Origin: JBDHXE01 sp035445085
GTDB taxonomy: Bacteria; Bacteroidota; Ignavibacteria; Kapaibacteriales; UBA2268
DNA length: 64,000 bases
Direction: 5' to 3'
Assembly (NCBI GenBank): GCA_035445085.1
Contig: DAOMQA010000004.1
Location: 121,936 to 185,935 of the forward strand
This document shows positions 37,401-46,220 of the stretch, piece by piece (the first letter of the stretch is position 1; the number at the start of each line of letters is the position of its first letter). The notes under the pieces were generated by a model. The model was not told the origin of the DNA. It saw only the letters and a program-made list of their open reading frames with translations, and did not search any database. The translations under genes and the position numbers were made by a program.

Positions 37401-37742
37401 ATAAATATCGTATTTGCTATCAAAAGTAACAGAATATATGCTTGATAGCTTGTTTTTCTTCAATAAATTAGGTAAGTACTTTCCAAAAGGTCTTTCTATT
37501 TTATTAATTTTAAAATCATAATAGCCGTCTAAAGTAAGAATATTGTAAATTTGATTTTTTAAATCATTTATATCAATATAAGTCTTAGTTTTAATAAAAA
37601 AAGAACTCTTCAGATAATTTTCATTATCTTGATATATGTATGCAATTTTATCTAACTTATTACTTGAATCCCAAATTGTGTAATAATCCTTTGCATATAC
37701 AAAAGATAACGAGCAAATAATATAAATTAATATGAATTTCAT
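34458..37742 (-). CDS. Secreted subtilisin-family (S8) protease with type IX sorting domain
   Basis: A 1094-residue secreted protease from ATG 37742, giving signal peptide MKFILIYIICSLSFVYA; the frame extends 11 codons upstream but that would overlap the DUF4397 gene. Catalytic triad: Asp in AVGIVDSGVF (about 181), His in NNHGTHVAGI (about 249), Ser in SGTSMASPI (about 410). An Ig-like/HYDIN-type domain and two Asp-box-like motifs (SDDGGISW, SNDLGEIW) follow, and the C-terminus (VIYPNPAMDYILLNL to ISNLPIGLYFIKVS, then KFLVIK) is a Por-secretion type A sorting tail. It is the clearest type IX secretion substrate in the window and is coupled to the upstream gene. Confidence 0.93.
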   Translation of the reverse strand: MKFILIYIICSLSFVYAKDYYTIWDSSNKLDKIAYIYQDNENYLKSSFFIKTKTYIDINDLKNQIYNILTLDGYYDFKINKIERPFGKYLPNLLKKNKLSSIYSVTFDSKYDIYSIAKLLQASNEFEYVVPKRIYKLSAINSNDPLNNMTNYLDSMQVNDIWKIIKGDSSIAVGIVDSGVFLNNLDLVNNIKINHNEIPNDGKDNDNNGFIDDYYGWDFIGNISSIEAADEKFKPDNDVVPAFKTNNHGTHVAGICSAETNNSTGIASLAYNISYIPVKITIDNIAISSDVIKPFEGILYALNRGAKVINCSWLSDEYNPLAQDIADYVVENGSIIVCAAGNFDFDNGQHPNITPANLNNVITVGAIKNDRTLTSFSNYGWGVDIFAPGYNIYSTIQDNQYDVKSGTSMASPIITSLVALIKLIHPTWNYKQIVTHLRTNALPIRNIVESDTSKYWGAVNAVGSLRNNYIENYHNPIITIQDYYLEDTKYLDLIEKERNLNIELYNYTSKATNVSLELIPLVSFVELNQKHFNFSVLDSNKSFNLELKIKLSSSVPYFEGDIPILVILKADNFKNLEVLHIPFKLETSTRFLIAQKFKDGNYNIWKTIKSPSKYALWAIGSKSINSKGIIFSFNKHNEPIIISKEPMAIYPFDESEAIVALRSNNPIDNVELARTTNSGFSFNTLDMSFKNINDIHFFNKMNGVVIGNDKDNNIKVKTSDDGGISWVEQNNNDLNVIDSIVHYAYKNNAAVLLTKSGNIFYSDSIAQKWDKLKKYNNLNKDKIVILSSSNTLGVITQDSSETKFIFSNDLGEIWEDRTFVLPNKIIKAFFLENTEFIYCILESGQIIYTENYFKSWSYILNNESKYEPLQLSVENIDSCGLRIWQLNSNLYFSDVDNVNPSAKRVLAIAGTNTLSFDTVKINQTSQTKTIFANNSGNGIVDKLIYRFAASSEGAFIIDKTFPKYFAPCILYDAKIRFAPTRSGIYYDTLTIESSNASNNIQYFLSAYCDDPSVIKEDSLPFSVIYPNPAMDYILLNLDGILNFEIIGIDGKIIKQYKNYKSHEKIDISNLPIGLYFIKVSYLNNIKIAKFLVIK

Positions 37743-39772
37743 TAAAAATCTTGCTGAAGGATGACAAAATAGCAATTAGGTTCGGTCTTAGGGTTTTTCC
37801 TATCAAACTCCTTAATACAATTATTATTAACTTGTCCACCAAAAATTATAGAATAACTTTTGCCTAATGTAAAATATAAATCACTAATTCGATTAATATA
37901 ATTTTGCAAATTGCTTGTATATACATAATAAGTTAATTTCATTTCTCTATTGATTGATGAATATGAAGAGAAGGTATTAATTGGTACACCCTCTTCAATA
38001 ACAGCCGTAGCAGAAGTATCTCGTTTTATATTTATTAAATCCACATCACTCACATTTATAAACCTATATTGCAGAATGTTAGAGTTGTAGAATGGGAATG
38101 AATTTGTACTTACAACATTAATATTATCATCTAATTTAGATGCTATTACTAATGTTCTCTTAGATTTTTCAGGAGTAATTACAAAACTCTTGCCATTAAT
38201 GGTTATATTTTGTTGTTTATTTTCGATTACGGTAGCAATTGAATTAGTAAAATTAATTTCAGCATTTTGTAGTAATCGAGATTCCCCGGACTGGCTTTCA
38301 AAACTTACTTTCATATTATCCGTACTCTTTATGCCATTTACTAATTGTACAAAAATACCTTCTTCTAAATACTTTACTTGTGTATTTTCAGCACTTTCAT
38401 CTATCAATATAACTTTAATATTATTATTAATATCAGTTGTGATTACAATTAAATAGTTTTTATTTGCATCTATTTCTGCTCTTGTTGAGTATATTAGCCG
38501 AGCAGGCTCTGTAGAAGTAAAGATATTAATAGGAATTATGCCCTTACTAATTTTAACAGGGTTGGATATACTGCCGAATTCTTGTTTAGAAGATAATAGA
38601 GTGCCTGAACTATATGCAAATGGGTATGATTCAGATTTCTCCTCATACTTAGCTCCTAAAGCTACTGTTAGCTGGTAGTCAAATTTACCTGCATTAACCA
38701 CTCTAAGCAAGGCATTATTACTTGTTAAGTTTGCAGTAGTATTTTCAACTAAAATTGATTCTGAAGCCTTTTGGCTTAAAGAGTCAAATACAATATAAGT
38801 ATAATTAGTATTTACTTTAAACGATATAGAATTTTTTGTACTTTCCGTTCCTCCATAGCTTACTGCTAAAGTATCATAAGCTAATGAATTACAAACTGTA
38901 ACATTCTTATAAGCATCTATATAGTTTGACGGTATACTTTGTGCAATGGGTGAGTTATCTCCATATTTATCTATATCAATTGTTTCAGAAGAAAGGTTTA
39001 CAACCCTTAGTCCTGTATTTCTATCGCTATTTATAGGCATTTCATTGATAGCATTCACTTCTTGGTTATTTTCGTCTAATAGTAATAATTTTTCTTTTCC
39101 GTCCACTTTCGTGAGAATAAGCACATATTGGCTTTTAGTATTTATATCAAGGTCATATAAGTTTACAAAAGATTCTTGAGAAGCATTATTAGTTGGTACT
39201 TTAATTAATGAAATACTCATCTTACCGCTTTCTATAATCATAGGATTTAAATTATACTGCATATAACTTTGCTGACTAATTAATACATCGCCCGATGGGC
39301 AACCAAATTTTAATAAATATCTAAAATTTGTATCTGGAAAAGCATTTAAAAATTTTACTAAGGATTGTGTAGGACTTTCTGGGATAGCAGCAGTAGTTCT
39401 TAAGGTAATAATAGTATCTACAGAACAATTATTACAAGTAGTTTTATTTAAAGCTACAAAAGAATAGTTAGTATTTCTTAGATACTTTATTTGATTGCTT
39501 AATTCAAATTCATTTACATTATTATTTAAAACTTTAATAAATGCAGAGTCGCTAGAAGGCTTTATTGCTTTTGAAGTGTTCGCAAAACTTATATTTTCGA
39601 TTTTTATATCTTCAAGCTGTAAACTTCTAATATTATTATCGCCTGATAAATTAATAAATCTTACTTTAACTGTTTCATTTTTGGCTGGCGGGTTTACAAG
39701 CAAAGGGTTCTCATCATTACAAGCCAATAATGAAAAAATTATTAATCCCCAAATTATAACGTTAAATTTCAT
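37742..39772 (-). CDS. DUF4397-repeat lipoprotein
   Basis: A 676-residue protein with a lipoprotein signal (LIIFSLLACNDENP, Cys about 18) and several copies of a roughly 100-residue beta domain opening like VRFINLS, VKFLNAFPDT, LRVVNLSSET, LRVVNAGKFD, VQLVNG and YRFINVSDVD, as in DUF4397 proteins. The stop and the subtilase ATG share one nucleotide (TAATG), so the two are translationally coupled and probably functionally linked. Function unknown; cell-surface anchoring or a binding role is inferred from the lipobox and repeats. Confidence 0.8.
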   Translation of the reverse strand: MKFNVIIWGLIIFSLLACNDENPLLVNPPAKNETVKVRFINLSGDNNIRSLQLEDIKIENISFANTSKAIKPSSDSAFIKVLNNNVNEFELSNQIKYLRNTNYSFVALNKTTCNNCSVDTIITLRTTAAIPESPTQSLVKFLNAFPDTNFRYLLKFGCPSGDVLISQQSYMQYNLNPMIIESGKMSISLIKVPTNNASQESFVNLYDLDINTKSQYVLILTKVDGKEKLLLLDENNQEVNAINEMPINSDRNTGLRVVNLSSETIDIDKYGDNSPIAQSIPSNYIDAYKNVTVCNSLAYDTLAVSYGGTESTKNSISFKVNTNYTYIVFDSLSQKASESILVENTTANLTSNNALLRVVNAGKFDYQLTVALGAKYEEKSESYPFAYSSGTLLSSKQEFGSISNPVKISKGIIPINIFTSTEPARLIYSTRAEIDANKNYLIVITTDINNNIKVILIDESAENTQVKYLEEGIFVQLVNGIKSTDNMKVSFESQSGESRLLQNAEINFTNSIATVIENKQQNITINGKSFVITPEKSKRTLVIASKLDDNINVVSTNSFPFYNSNILQYRFINVSDVDLINIKRDTSATAVIEEGVPINTFSSYSSINREMKLTYYVYTSNLQNYINRISDLYFTLGKSYSIIFGGQVNNNCIKEFDRKNPKTEPNCYFVILQQDF

Positions 39773-39885
39773 GTGTTATCCATAATTATTTAATAATTAA
39801 CGAAAAAAAACAATTTTTTGTATAAAATATTCATACAATAGTTCAATAATGATAATAATTTATTAAATTAAATGCAAAAATTAGT

Positions 39886-39893
39886 TAATTTTG
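39886..39893 (+). promoter_or_regulatory. Weak -7-like element upstream of the MFS gene
   Basis: TAATTTTG (TAnnTTTG) about 95 nt upstream of the ATG at 39988; no -33 box noted. The 215-nt gap between the divergent DUF4397 and MFS genes otherwise shows no RNA or coding feature. Confidence 0.25.
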
Positions 39894-39987
39894 AATTTAT
39901 GAGATGTTTTGAAAGCTAATCAATTAGAATATCTTGATATATTTATAAATAATGATAATGATATTTATTCACTAATGTAATTATAGT

Positions 39988-41364
39988 ATGGAAGAATTAA
40001 AAACTATTATTAGCGATTCGAAAGCAGCAAGGTGGACTGCTTTAATCGTTGTATCTTTTACAATGTTCGCCGGATATTATATTTCCGACGTCATGTCTCC
40101 ACTAAAAGGGCTTCTCGAAAATCAATTAACTTGGAATAGTACTGACTATGGTTTTTTTACAAGTGCCTATGGCTGGTTTAATGTATTTTTATTCTTTTTA
40201 ATTATCGGTGGCATTATACTCGATAAAATGGGTATAAGATTTACAGGAATAGCCGCAGCGGCAATCATGGCGGTAGGAACAGCAATCAAATTTTGGGCTA
40301 TTTCTAATGATTCTTTGGCTGGCTCAACTCTTTTTGGTTGGAAATCGCAAGTAATGTTTGCAGCTATTGGATTTGCAATTTTTGGTGTTGGCGTAGAGAT
40401 TGCAGGTATTACAGTTTCTAAGATCATAGTCAAATGGTTTAGAGGCAAAGAGCTTGCATTAGCGATGGGGCTTCAAATTTCAATAGCACGGCTTGGTACT
40501 GCCTTAGCTATATCAACATCATTGCCTATCGGCTTGCATTATAACGATGTATCTATTCCAATTCTTATTGGATTAATAATGCTAATTATTGGCTTTATTG
40601 CGTTTTTTATGTATACATTTATGGACAAAAAATTAGATGCTTCTATCAAAGCTAAGAATGTTGGCAATGAGGTTGCTGAAGATGAGTTTAAATTATCAGA
40701 TATTCTATTTATCATAAAAAATAAAGGCTGGTGGTATATTGCTACATTATGCGTTTTATTTTATTCTGCTGTTTTCCCATTTTTAAAATACGCTACTGAT
40801 CTAATGGTTAATAAGTTCGGAGTTAGTGATTATTGGGCGGGAGTAATTCCTGGCCTTTTACCTTTTGGCACTATTTTACTTACGCCTGTGTTTGGTACTA
40901 TTTATGACCGTAAAGGCAAAGGTGCAACAATAATGATGATTGGGTCAGTATTGATTATACTTGTTCATCTTCTCTTTGCAATACCTTTTCTCAATAATTG
41001 GCTTATTGCAATTGTATTGATACTAATTTTAGGAGTTGGGTTCTCACTTGTACCTTCAGCTATGTGGCCTTCTGTCCCTAAAATTATACCTGAACATCAA
41101 TTAGGCACAGCTTATGCTTTAATCTTTTGGGTACAAAATTGGGGACTAATGGGTGTACCTTTATTAATTGGCTGGGTTTTGTCTGAGTTTTGTATTACAG
41201 GTACAGTTGTAAAAGATGGCGTAACTACTACAACTTATGATTATACTATACCTATGCTTATTTTTATGTCATTTGGAGTATTGTCGTTACTGTTTGCTTA
41301 CTTACTTAAAGTTGAAGATAAGAAAAAGTCTTACGGCTTAGAACAACCTAATATCACAAATTAA
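39988..41364 (+). CDS. Major facilitator superfamily transporter
   Basis: A 458-residue inner-membrane protein with about twelve hydrophobic helices, an MFS-like loop GGIILDKMGIRF (about 72-83) between helices 2 and 3 and a matching GTIYDRKGKGATI (about 308-320) in the second half. There is no clear substrate signature; similarity in style to OFA/MFSD1-like Bacteroidota permeases suggests an organic anion or peptide, but this is a guess. It is a single gene with its own terminator. Confidence 0.85.
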   Translation: MEELKTIISDSKAARWTALIVVSFTMFAGYYISDVMSPLKGLLENQLTWNSTDYGFFTSAYGWFNVFLFFLIIGGIILDKMGIRFTGIAAAAIMAVGTAIKFWAISNDSLAGSTLFGWKSQVMFAAIGFAIFGVGVEIAGITVSKIIVKWFRGKELALAMGLQISIARLGTALAISTSLPIGLHYNDVSIPILIGLIMLIIGFIAFFMYTFMDKKLDASIKAKNVGNEVAEDEFKLSDILFIIKNKGWWYIATLCVLFYSAVFPFLKYATDLMVNKFGVSDYWAGVIPGLLPFGTILLTPVFGTIYDRKGKGATIMMIGSVLIILVHLLFAIPFLNNWLIAIVLILILGVGFSLVPSAMWPSVPKIIPEHQLGTAYALIFWVQNWGLMGVPLLIGWVLSEFCITGTVVKDGVTTTTYDYTIPMLIFMSFGVLSLLFAYLLKVEDKKKSYGLEQPNITN

Positions 41365-41384
41365 TTTTAAGATAAGCTAATAAT

Positions 41385-41421
41385 AAAAAAAGGAATTTTA
41401 TTTAATAAAATTCCTTTTTTT
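41385..41421. terminator. 16-bp bidirectional terminator between MFS and sucC
   Basis: Seven A plus GGAATTTTA (41385-41400) pairs perfectly with TAAAATTCC plus seven T (41406-41421), 5-nt loop. It has A and T tracts on both sides, as expected for a terminator working in both directions between convergent genes. Confidence 0.85.
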
Positions 41422-41442
41422 AACTTTACAATCTTCGTTACA

Positions 41443-42681
41443 TTATTTGCTAAATACTTCTGTAACTAATTTTGCAGCTTCTTCAAAATTAATTGCTACT
41501 TGGAATTTTAATCCAGAATTTTTTAACATTTCTGCCGCTTCAATTGCATTAGTACCATCTAATCTAATGATTACTGGTAAATGGACTTCCACCGTTTTTA
41601 ATGCTTGAATAATACCTTCTGCAACTTTATCACATCTAACAATACCACCAAAAATGTTGATTAATACAGCTTCTACATTTGGGTCGCTTAGCATTATTCT
41701 AAAAGCATTAGCAATTCTTTCTGGGTTCGCTCCTCCCCCAACATCTAAGAAGTTAGCAGGTTTGCCACCAGATAATTGAATTAAGTCCATCGTAGCCATT
41801 GCCAAACCAGCTCCATTAACCATACAACCAACATTGCCATCTAATTTAATATAATTTAGGCTAAATCTTGATGCTTCTACTTCTAATGGATCTTCTTCTG
41901 CTAAATCTCGTAAGTCTAAATATTCTGGATGACGATAAATCGCATTTTCATCAAAAGTCATTTTTGCATCTAAGGCAATGATTCTATCATCATTTGTTAG
42001 TACCATAGGATTGATTTCAAGCATACTACAATCCAACTCTTCATAAGCTGTAACAATTTTCTTAATAAAAGAAACAAAGTTCTTATATGCTACTCCTTCA
42101 AAGCCAAGCCCAAAAGCTAACTCTCTTGCCTGGTATTCTTGAAAACCTAAGTTAGGATCGATATGTTCTTTAATAATTCTGTCTGGCGTTTCTTCAGCTA
42201 CTTTTTCAATTTCAACGCCTCCTTCAGTAGAAGCCATAATAATATTACGTCCATTGCCCCTATCTAAAGTAATTGATAAGTAGTATTCTTTCTTAATTGA
42301 AACTCCTTCTTCTATCAACATTTTCTTTACAATTGATCCCGCGTCGCCAGTTTGAATTGTTATTAGTTTATTATTAATAATCGCATTCGCATATTGATAA
42401 GCTTTATCTGATATATTTTCGCCTGATATTACTGTAACCCCACGAACAGGTTTATCAAATAATACGACTTGGTCACCATTTTCAATATTATGAACAAAAC
42501 CCTTACCTCGACCGCCAGCATGAATTTGTGCTTTCAATACAACTGTATTAATATCCTTTGATTGAAATTCATCGAATACTACTTTTCCTGCTTCAAAATC
42601 AGAAAATATCACTGCGTTCTTTAATACTGGAACTTCAAATCTCTTTAATAGTTCCTTTGCTTGATATTCATGAATCTTCAT
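41443..42681 (-). CDS. sucC: Succinyl-CoA synthetase beta subunit (ADP-forming)
   Basis: A 412-residue ATP-grasp enzyme: N-terminal MKIHEYQAKELLKRFEVP, ATP-binding LKAQIHAGGRGKGF (about 49-62), DVGGGANPERI and GGIVRCDKVAEGI near the C-terminus. With the alpha subunit (SucD, not in the window) it makes succinyl-CoA and ATP or runs the reverse step in the TCA cycle. It is somewhat longer than the 388-residue E. coli protein. It starts 23 nt after the pnp stop, at the end of the nusA superoperon direction. Confidence 0.95.
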   Translation of the reverse strand: MKIHEYQAKELLKRFEVPVLKNAVIFSDFEAGKVVFDEFQSKDINTVVLKAQIHAGGRGKGFVHNIENGDQVVLFDKPVRGVTVISGENISDKAYQYANAIINNKLITIQTGDAGSIVKKMLIEEGVSIKKEYYLSITLDRGNGRNIIMASTEGGVEIEKVAEETPDRIIKEHIDPNLGFQEYQARELAFGLGFEGVAYKNFVSFIKKIVTAYEELDCSMLEINPMVLTNDDRIIALDAKMTFDENAIYRHPEYLDLRDLAEEDPLEVEASRFSLNYIKLDGNVGCMVNGAGLAMATMDLIQLSGGKPANFLDVGGGANPERIANAFRIMLSDPNVEAVLINIFGGIVRCDKVAEGIIQALKTVEVHLPVIIRLDGTNAIEAAEMLKNSGLKFQVAINFEEAAKLVTEVFSK

Positions 42682-42704
42682 TGAATCCTCTAATATTATA
42701 AATT

Positions 42705-44843
42705 TTAATTTTCTTTATTTTCTTTAGCTTCTTTATTAGCCTCTGCTTTAGCTAACAATACTTTTCTACTTAATCTAAATTTACCTTCTTTAGTGATTTC
42801 AACTAGTTTAACTTCAATTTTCTCACCAACAGATAGGTATTTTCTCACGTCTTCTACTCTCTCATGAGCAATTTGGGATATATGCAATAATCCTTGTGTT
42901 TTAGGTAAAAACTCTACTACAGCACCCAATCCATCTTTAATATCCTTAACGGTTGCTTTATATATTTCGCCTTCTTTTGGCTTTGCAACTAATCCAAGAA
43001 TTATTCTCTTAGCATTCTCACTAGTTTCTTTGTTAGTACCAGCAATCATTACAGTACCATCGTCTTGTATATTAATTTCTACATTATTTTCTTTTGAAAT
43101 AGAACGTATAGTTTCTCCACCAGTACCAATCACAGCTCCAATCATATCAGTAGGAATTTTTAAAGCAGTAAATCTTGGGGCATAAGCTGAAATATCTTCT
43201 TTAGGCTCAGTTATTACTTCATTCATAATACCTAAAATATGGAATCTACCTTCCTTAGCTTGCAATAAAGCTTTAGACATTATTTCAGTTGATAAGCCTT
43301 CAATTTTTATATCCATTTGGCAAGCAGTAATACCTTCCAAAGTACCTGTTACTTTAAAGTCCATATCCCCTAAGAAATCTTCATCCCCAAGTATATCACT
43401 TAATATAGCGACTCTATCATCTTCTTTTATTAAGCCCATTGCAATACCTGCAACTGGTTTCTTCATTGGCACACCAGCGTCGTATAGTGCTAAAGAACCA
43501 GCACATACAGTCGCCATAGACGATGAGCCATTCGACTCAAGTATATCAGATACTACCCTAATAGTATATGGAAAGTCAGCAGCTTCAGGCAACATACCTT
43601 TTAATGCTCTCCACGCTAAATGTCCGTGCCCAATTTCACGACGTGAAATACCTGTCCTACCAACTTCTCCCGTCGAAAAAGGAGGGAAATTATAATGCAG
43701 CATAAATCTTTCGTTATAGACTGGTTTTAAGCCGTCTATCATTTGCTCATCTCTATTAGTGCCTAAGGTAACTGAAGTTAAACTTTGAGTTTCACCCCTT
43801 GTGAATAAAGATGAACCATGGCTACGAGGTAGTAAAGATATTTCGCAAGATATTGGTCTAATTTGTGTCGTATTTCTGCCATCTAATCTGATTGAATCGT
43901 CAAGAATCATATTACGCATATATTTCTTTTCGAGCTTACTTACAACCGAAGCCGTAAATTTTTCAATTTTACCGATTAATTCTTCAGATTCAGCATAGAC
44001 TTCATTAGTCTTATTTAATGCTTTTTCAAGAATTGATGCTCTTTTTGCTCTTCTTTCCTCTTTTGAGGTAACTGTATGTACATATTCATAGAGTTCGTCG
44101 TGAATCTCATTTTTAATTAATTCAATAAACTCTTCTTTTGGTTCATCGATAATTATTGCTCTTTTTGGTTTTGAAACCTCAGCTAATAAATCATTTTGTA
44201 AATTATTAAGGAGTTTAATTTTATCATGAGCATACGTCAATGCTTCCATAAATTCACTTTCTGATATTTCAGCGCATTCACCCTCAACCATCAAAATAGC
44301 ACTATTAGTTCCTGCAACAGTTATATCAATAGTTGATCTTGTTAGTTGCTCATAAGTAGGATTAACGATATAAGCACCATCTATTTTTCCGACTCTAACT
44401 TCTGATATTGGACCATTAAACGGTATATCAGATATTAAAAGTGCGGCGGAAGCACCTACTGCCGCTAATGTATCAGGGTCTTGCTCTGGATCAGCAGAAA
44501 ATACATTAGCAATAATCTGGGTTTCATAATTCCATTGCTTAGGAATCATTGGTCTGATTGGTCTATCTATTAAGCGAGCAGAAAGAACTTCTTTATCTGA
44601 GGGCTTTCCTTCTCTTTTCATAAATCCGCCAGGAATTTTACCAGCTGCGGAGCTTTTTTCTCTATATTCTACTTGTAAAGGTAGAAAATCGATATCAGGC
44701 TTTGGCGTTTCACTAGCAGTTACGGTAACTAAAACCATAGCTTCACCACAAGTTACCATTACTGCACCATTTGCAAACTTAGCAAGTTTGCCTGTCTCTA
44801 AGGAATATTCTTTACCCTCAAAAATAATTTCTTTTTTATACAT
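42705..44843 (-). CDS. pnp: Polyribonucleotide nucleotidyltransferase (PNPase)
   Basis: A 712-residue 3'-5' exoribonuclease. Two RNase PH domains (about 1-220 and 320-540; motifs GKIPGGFMKREGK and FTRGETQSL), a KH domain with the GXXG loop (IGAVIGTGGETIRSI, about 567-581) and an S1 domain (about 625-690; EFLPKTQGLLHISQI) occur in the standard order. It degrades mRNA with inorganic phosphate. It lies downstream of rpsO, the classic arrangement, with a terminator between them, so pnp may depend on read-through or an unseen promoter. Confidence 0.97.
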   Translation of the reverse strand: MYKKEIIFEGKEYSLETGKLAKFANGAVMVTCGEAMVLVTVTASETPKPDIDFLPLQVEYREKSSAAGKIPGGFMKREGKPSDKEVLSARLIDRPIRPMIPKQWNYETQIIANVFSADPEQDPDTLAAVGASAALLISDIPFNGPISEVRVGKIDGAYIVNPTYEQLTRSTIDITVAGTNSAILMVEGECAEISESEFMEALTYAHDKIKLLNNLQNDLLAEVSKPKRAIIIDEPKEEFIELIKNEIHDELYEYVHTVTSKEERRAKRASILEKALNKTNEVYAESEELIGKIEKFTASVVSKLEKKYMRNMILDDSIRLDGRNTTQIRPISCEISLLPRSHGSSLFTRGETQSLTSVTLGTNRDEQMIDGLKPVYNERFMLHYNFPPFSTGEVGRTGISRREIGHGHLAWRALKGMLPEAADFPYTIRVVSDILESNGSSSMATVCAGSLALYDAGVPMKKPVAGIAMGLIKEDDRVAILSDILGDEDFLGDMDFKVTGTLEGITACQMDIKIEGLSTEIMSKALLQAKEGRFHILGIMNEVITEPKEDISAYAPRFTALKIPTDMIGAVIGTGGETIRSISKENNVEINIQDDGTVMIAGTNKETSENAKRIILGLVAKPKEGEIYKATVKDIKDGLGAVVEFLPKTQGLLHISQIAHERVEDVRKYLSVGEKIEVKLVEITKEGKFRLSRKVLLAKAEANKEAKENKEN

Positions 44844-44904
44844 ATTCTTTCTTATTCTTAATTAAAAAGTTTTAGACGAAATGAATTAATTTTTATCATA
44901 AAAT

Positions 44905-44927
44905 AAAAAAAAACGGCGTTTCCGCCG
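44905..44927 (-). terminator. Rho-independent terminator of rpsO
   Basis: On the minus strand CGGCG, a GAAA tetraloop, CGCCG, then nine T. It begins a few nucleotides after the rpsO stop and lies upstream of pnp. The GNRA loop and long T run make it a strong terminator. Confidence 0.85.
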
Positions 44928-44933
44928 CTTTCT

Positions 44934-45200
44934 TTACTTTCTCAAAGATAGAGCAGATAATACTGCACGGTATCTTGTAATATCTCGTTTTGCAAGATAA
45001 TTTAAAATTTTTCTACGCTTTGCTACCATCTTAATCAAACCTCTACGGCTATGATGATCTTTCTTATGTCCTTCTAAATGACGAGTTAAGTCATTTATTT
45101 TTTGGGTAAGAATAGCAACCTGAACTTCCGATTTGCCAGTATCTCTATCATCTGCACCGAAATTCTTGATTGAATCTAATTTTTGTTCACTTGTGATCAT
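44934..45200 (-). CDS. rpsO: Ribosomal protein S15
   Basis: An 88-residue protein from ATG 45200 (MITSEQKLDSIKNFG). A GGAG ribosome site lies 9 nt upstream of this ATG; the alternative TTG at 45212 overlaps that site, so 45200 is the start. GKSEVQVAILTQKINDLTRH and HKKDHHSRRGLIKMVAKRR are the family's 16S rRNA-binding segments. It has its own candidate promoter and a strong terminator. Confidence 0.97.
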   Translation of the reverse strand: MITSEQKLDSIKNFGADDRDTGKSEVQVAILTQKINDLTRHLEGHKKDHHSRRGLIKMVAKRRKILNYLAKRDITRYRAVLSALSLRK

Positions 45201-45231
45201 TAATTTCTCCAATGTTCTAATTTTCTTTTAA

Positions 45232-45247
45232 CAAAGTTACAAAAATA
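45232..45247 (-). promoter_or_regulatory. Two candidate -7 elements upstream of rpsO
   Basis: Minus-strand TAACTTTG (45239-45232) and TATTTTTG (45247-45240) both match TAnnTTTG, 32 and 40 nt upstream of the rpsO ATG, and suggest that rpsO has its own promoter within the ribF-rpsO gap. Confidence 0.45.
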
Positions 45248-45265
45248 ATAAAATAATTCCTATTT

Positions 45266-46219
45266 TTAAAATGAATTATTGTCTAATTGCTTAATATATT
45301 TTTGGCAAGCAAGTTTATCAGAGTTTAATTGTGCAACTAATGCTTCTAAGCCGCTAAACTTTACCTCATATCTTATAAAATTATGGAATCTTACCGTAAT
45401 TTCTTTATCATATATTTGCATATTAAAATTAAGATAATTTACTTCTAACCTAACTTGCCCTATATCTGTAATCGTTGGACGAACCCCAATATTAGCCATG
45501 CCATAATATAAAACATTGTCTATCACTGAACTAACAAAATAAACACCATTAGCGGGCAGGAGTTTATTTTGGTCTTCTGCCTCTATATTAGCAGTAGGAA
45601 AACCTATCTTTTCTCCTCTATTATCGCCATGTACTACTTTGCCCGTTATTTCATAATTATATCCTAAATACTCATTTACCTTTTCGATTTGATTCTCTAA
45701 GAGTAATTTTCTAATAAGAGTACTCGATAAAATTTTATCATCTTTTGTAAAGGCATTATCTTGAATGACTTCAAATTTATATAAAGAGGCAAGTTTTAAT
45801 AAATACTCCTTTGTACCTTCTCTATTTTTTCCAAAAGTATGGTCGTAACCTATAATAATTTTCTTAAAGCCAATATTTGCATATATTAAGTCTATTATAA
45901 ATTGATTAGCAGTCAAAGATGCAACTTCTAAATTAAACTCCAGAAGGTAAATAATATCCAAATCAAATTGTTGAAGATAGTGAAGTCTTTCATCAATAGA
46001 ATTCAATAATTTAATTGCAGAAGTAGCTGGTTTCTTTAAGATATTTTGTGGATGAGGATATATCGTTATTAGTACTTTTCTTAAATTATCTCTATTAGCA
46101 ATATCTATCATTTGGTTGATTAATTGCTTGTGCCCTAGATGAACTCCATCAAAAGTACCTAAGGTAATTATTGTATTTTCATCTCTAACGATTTGTTTAA
46201 TATCTTTAATTATTTGCAT
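45266..46219 (-). CDS. ribF: Bifunctional riboflavin kinase / FAD synthetase
   Basis: A 317-residue bifunctional enzyme. The N-terminal nucleotidyltransferase half has TLGTFDGVHLGHKQLI (about 21-36) and a GYDHTFGKNREG block; the C-terminal kinase half starts near 185 with GKVVHGDNRGEKIGFPTANI. It makes FMN and then FAD from riboflavin. Its ATG is 1 nt beyond the truB stop, consistent with coupled translation in the nusA superoperon. Confidence 0.95.
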   Translation of the reverse strand: MQIIKDIKQIVRDENTIITLGTFDGVHLGHKQLINQMIDIANRDNLRKVLITIYPHPQNILKKPATSAIKLLNSIDERLHYLQQFDLDIIYLLEFNLEVASLTANQFIIDLIYANIGFKKIIIGYDHTFGKNREGTKEYLLKLASLYKFEVIQDNAFTKDDKILSSTLIRKLLLENQIEKVNEYLGYNYEITGKVVHGDNRGEKIGFPTANIEAEDQNKLLPANGVYFVSSVIDNVLYYGMANIGVRPTITDIGQVRLEVNYLNFNMQIYDKEITVRFHNFIRYEVKFSGLEALVAQLNSDKLACQKYIKQLDNNSF

Positions 46220-46220
46220 A

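Noticed and set aside
37743..37775. Upstream extension of the subtilase
   Set aside because: The extension (about 11 codons) overlaps the DUF4397 gene and lacks a signal peptide, whereas starting at 37742 gives a normal one.
39785..39988. Possible small gene in the DUF4397-MFS gap
   Set aside because: Only very short AT-rich frames with no ribosome site are present.
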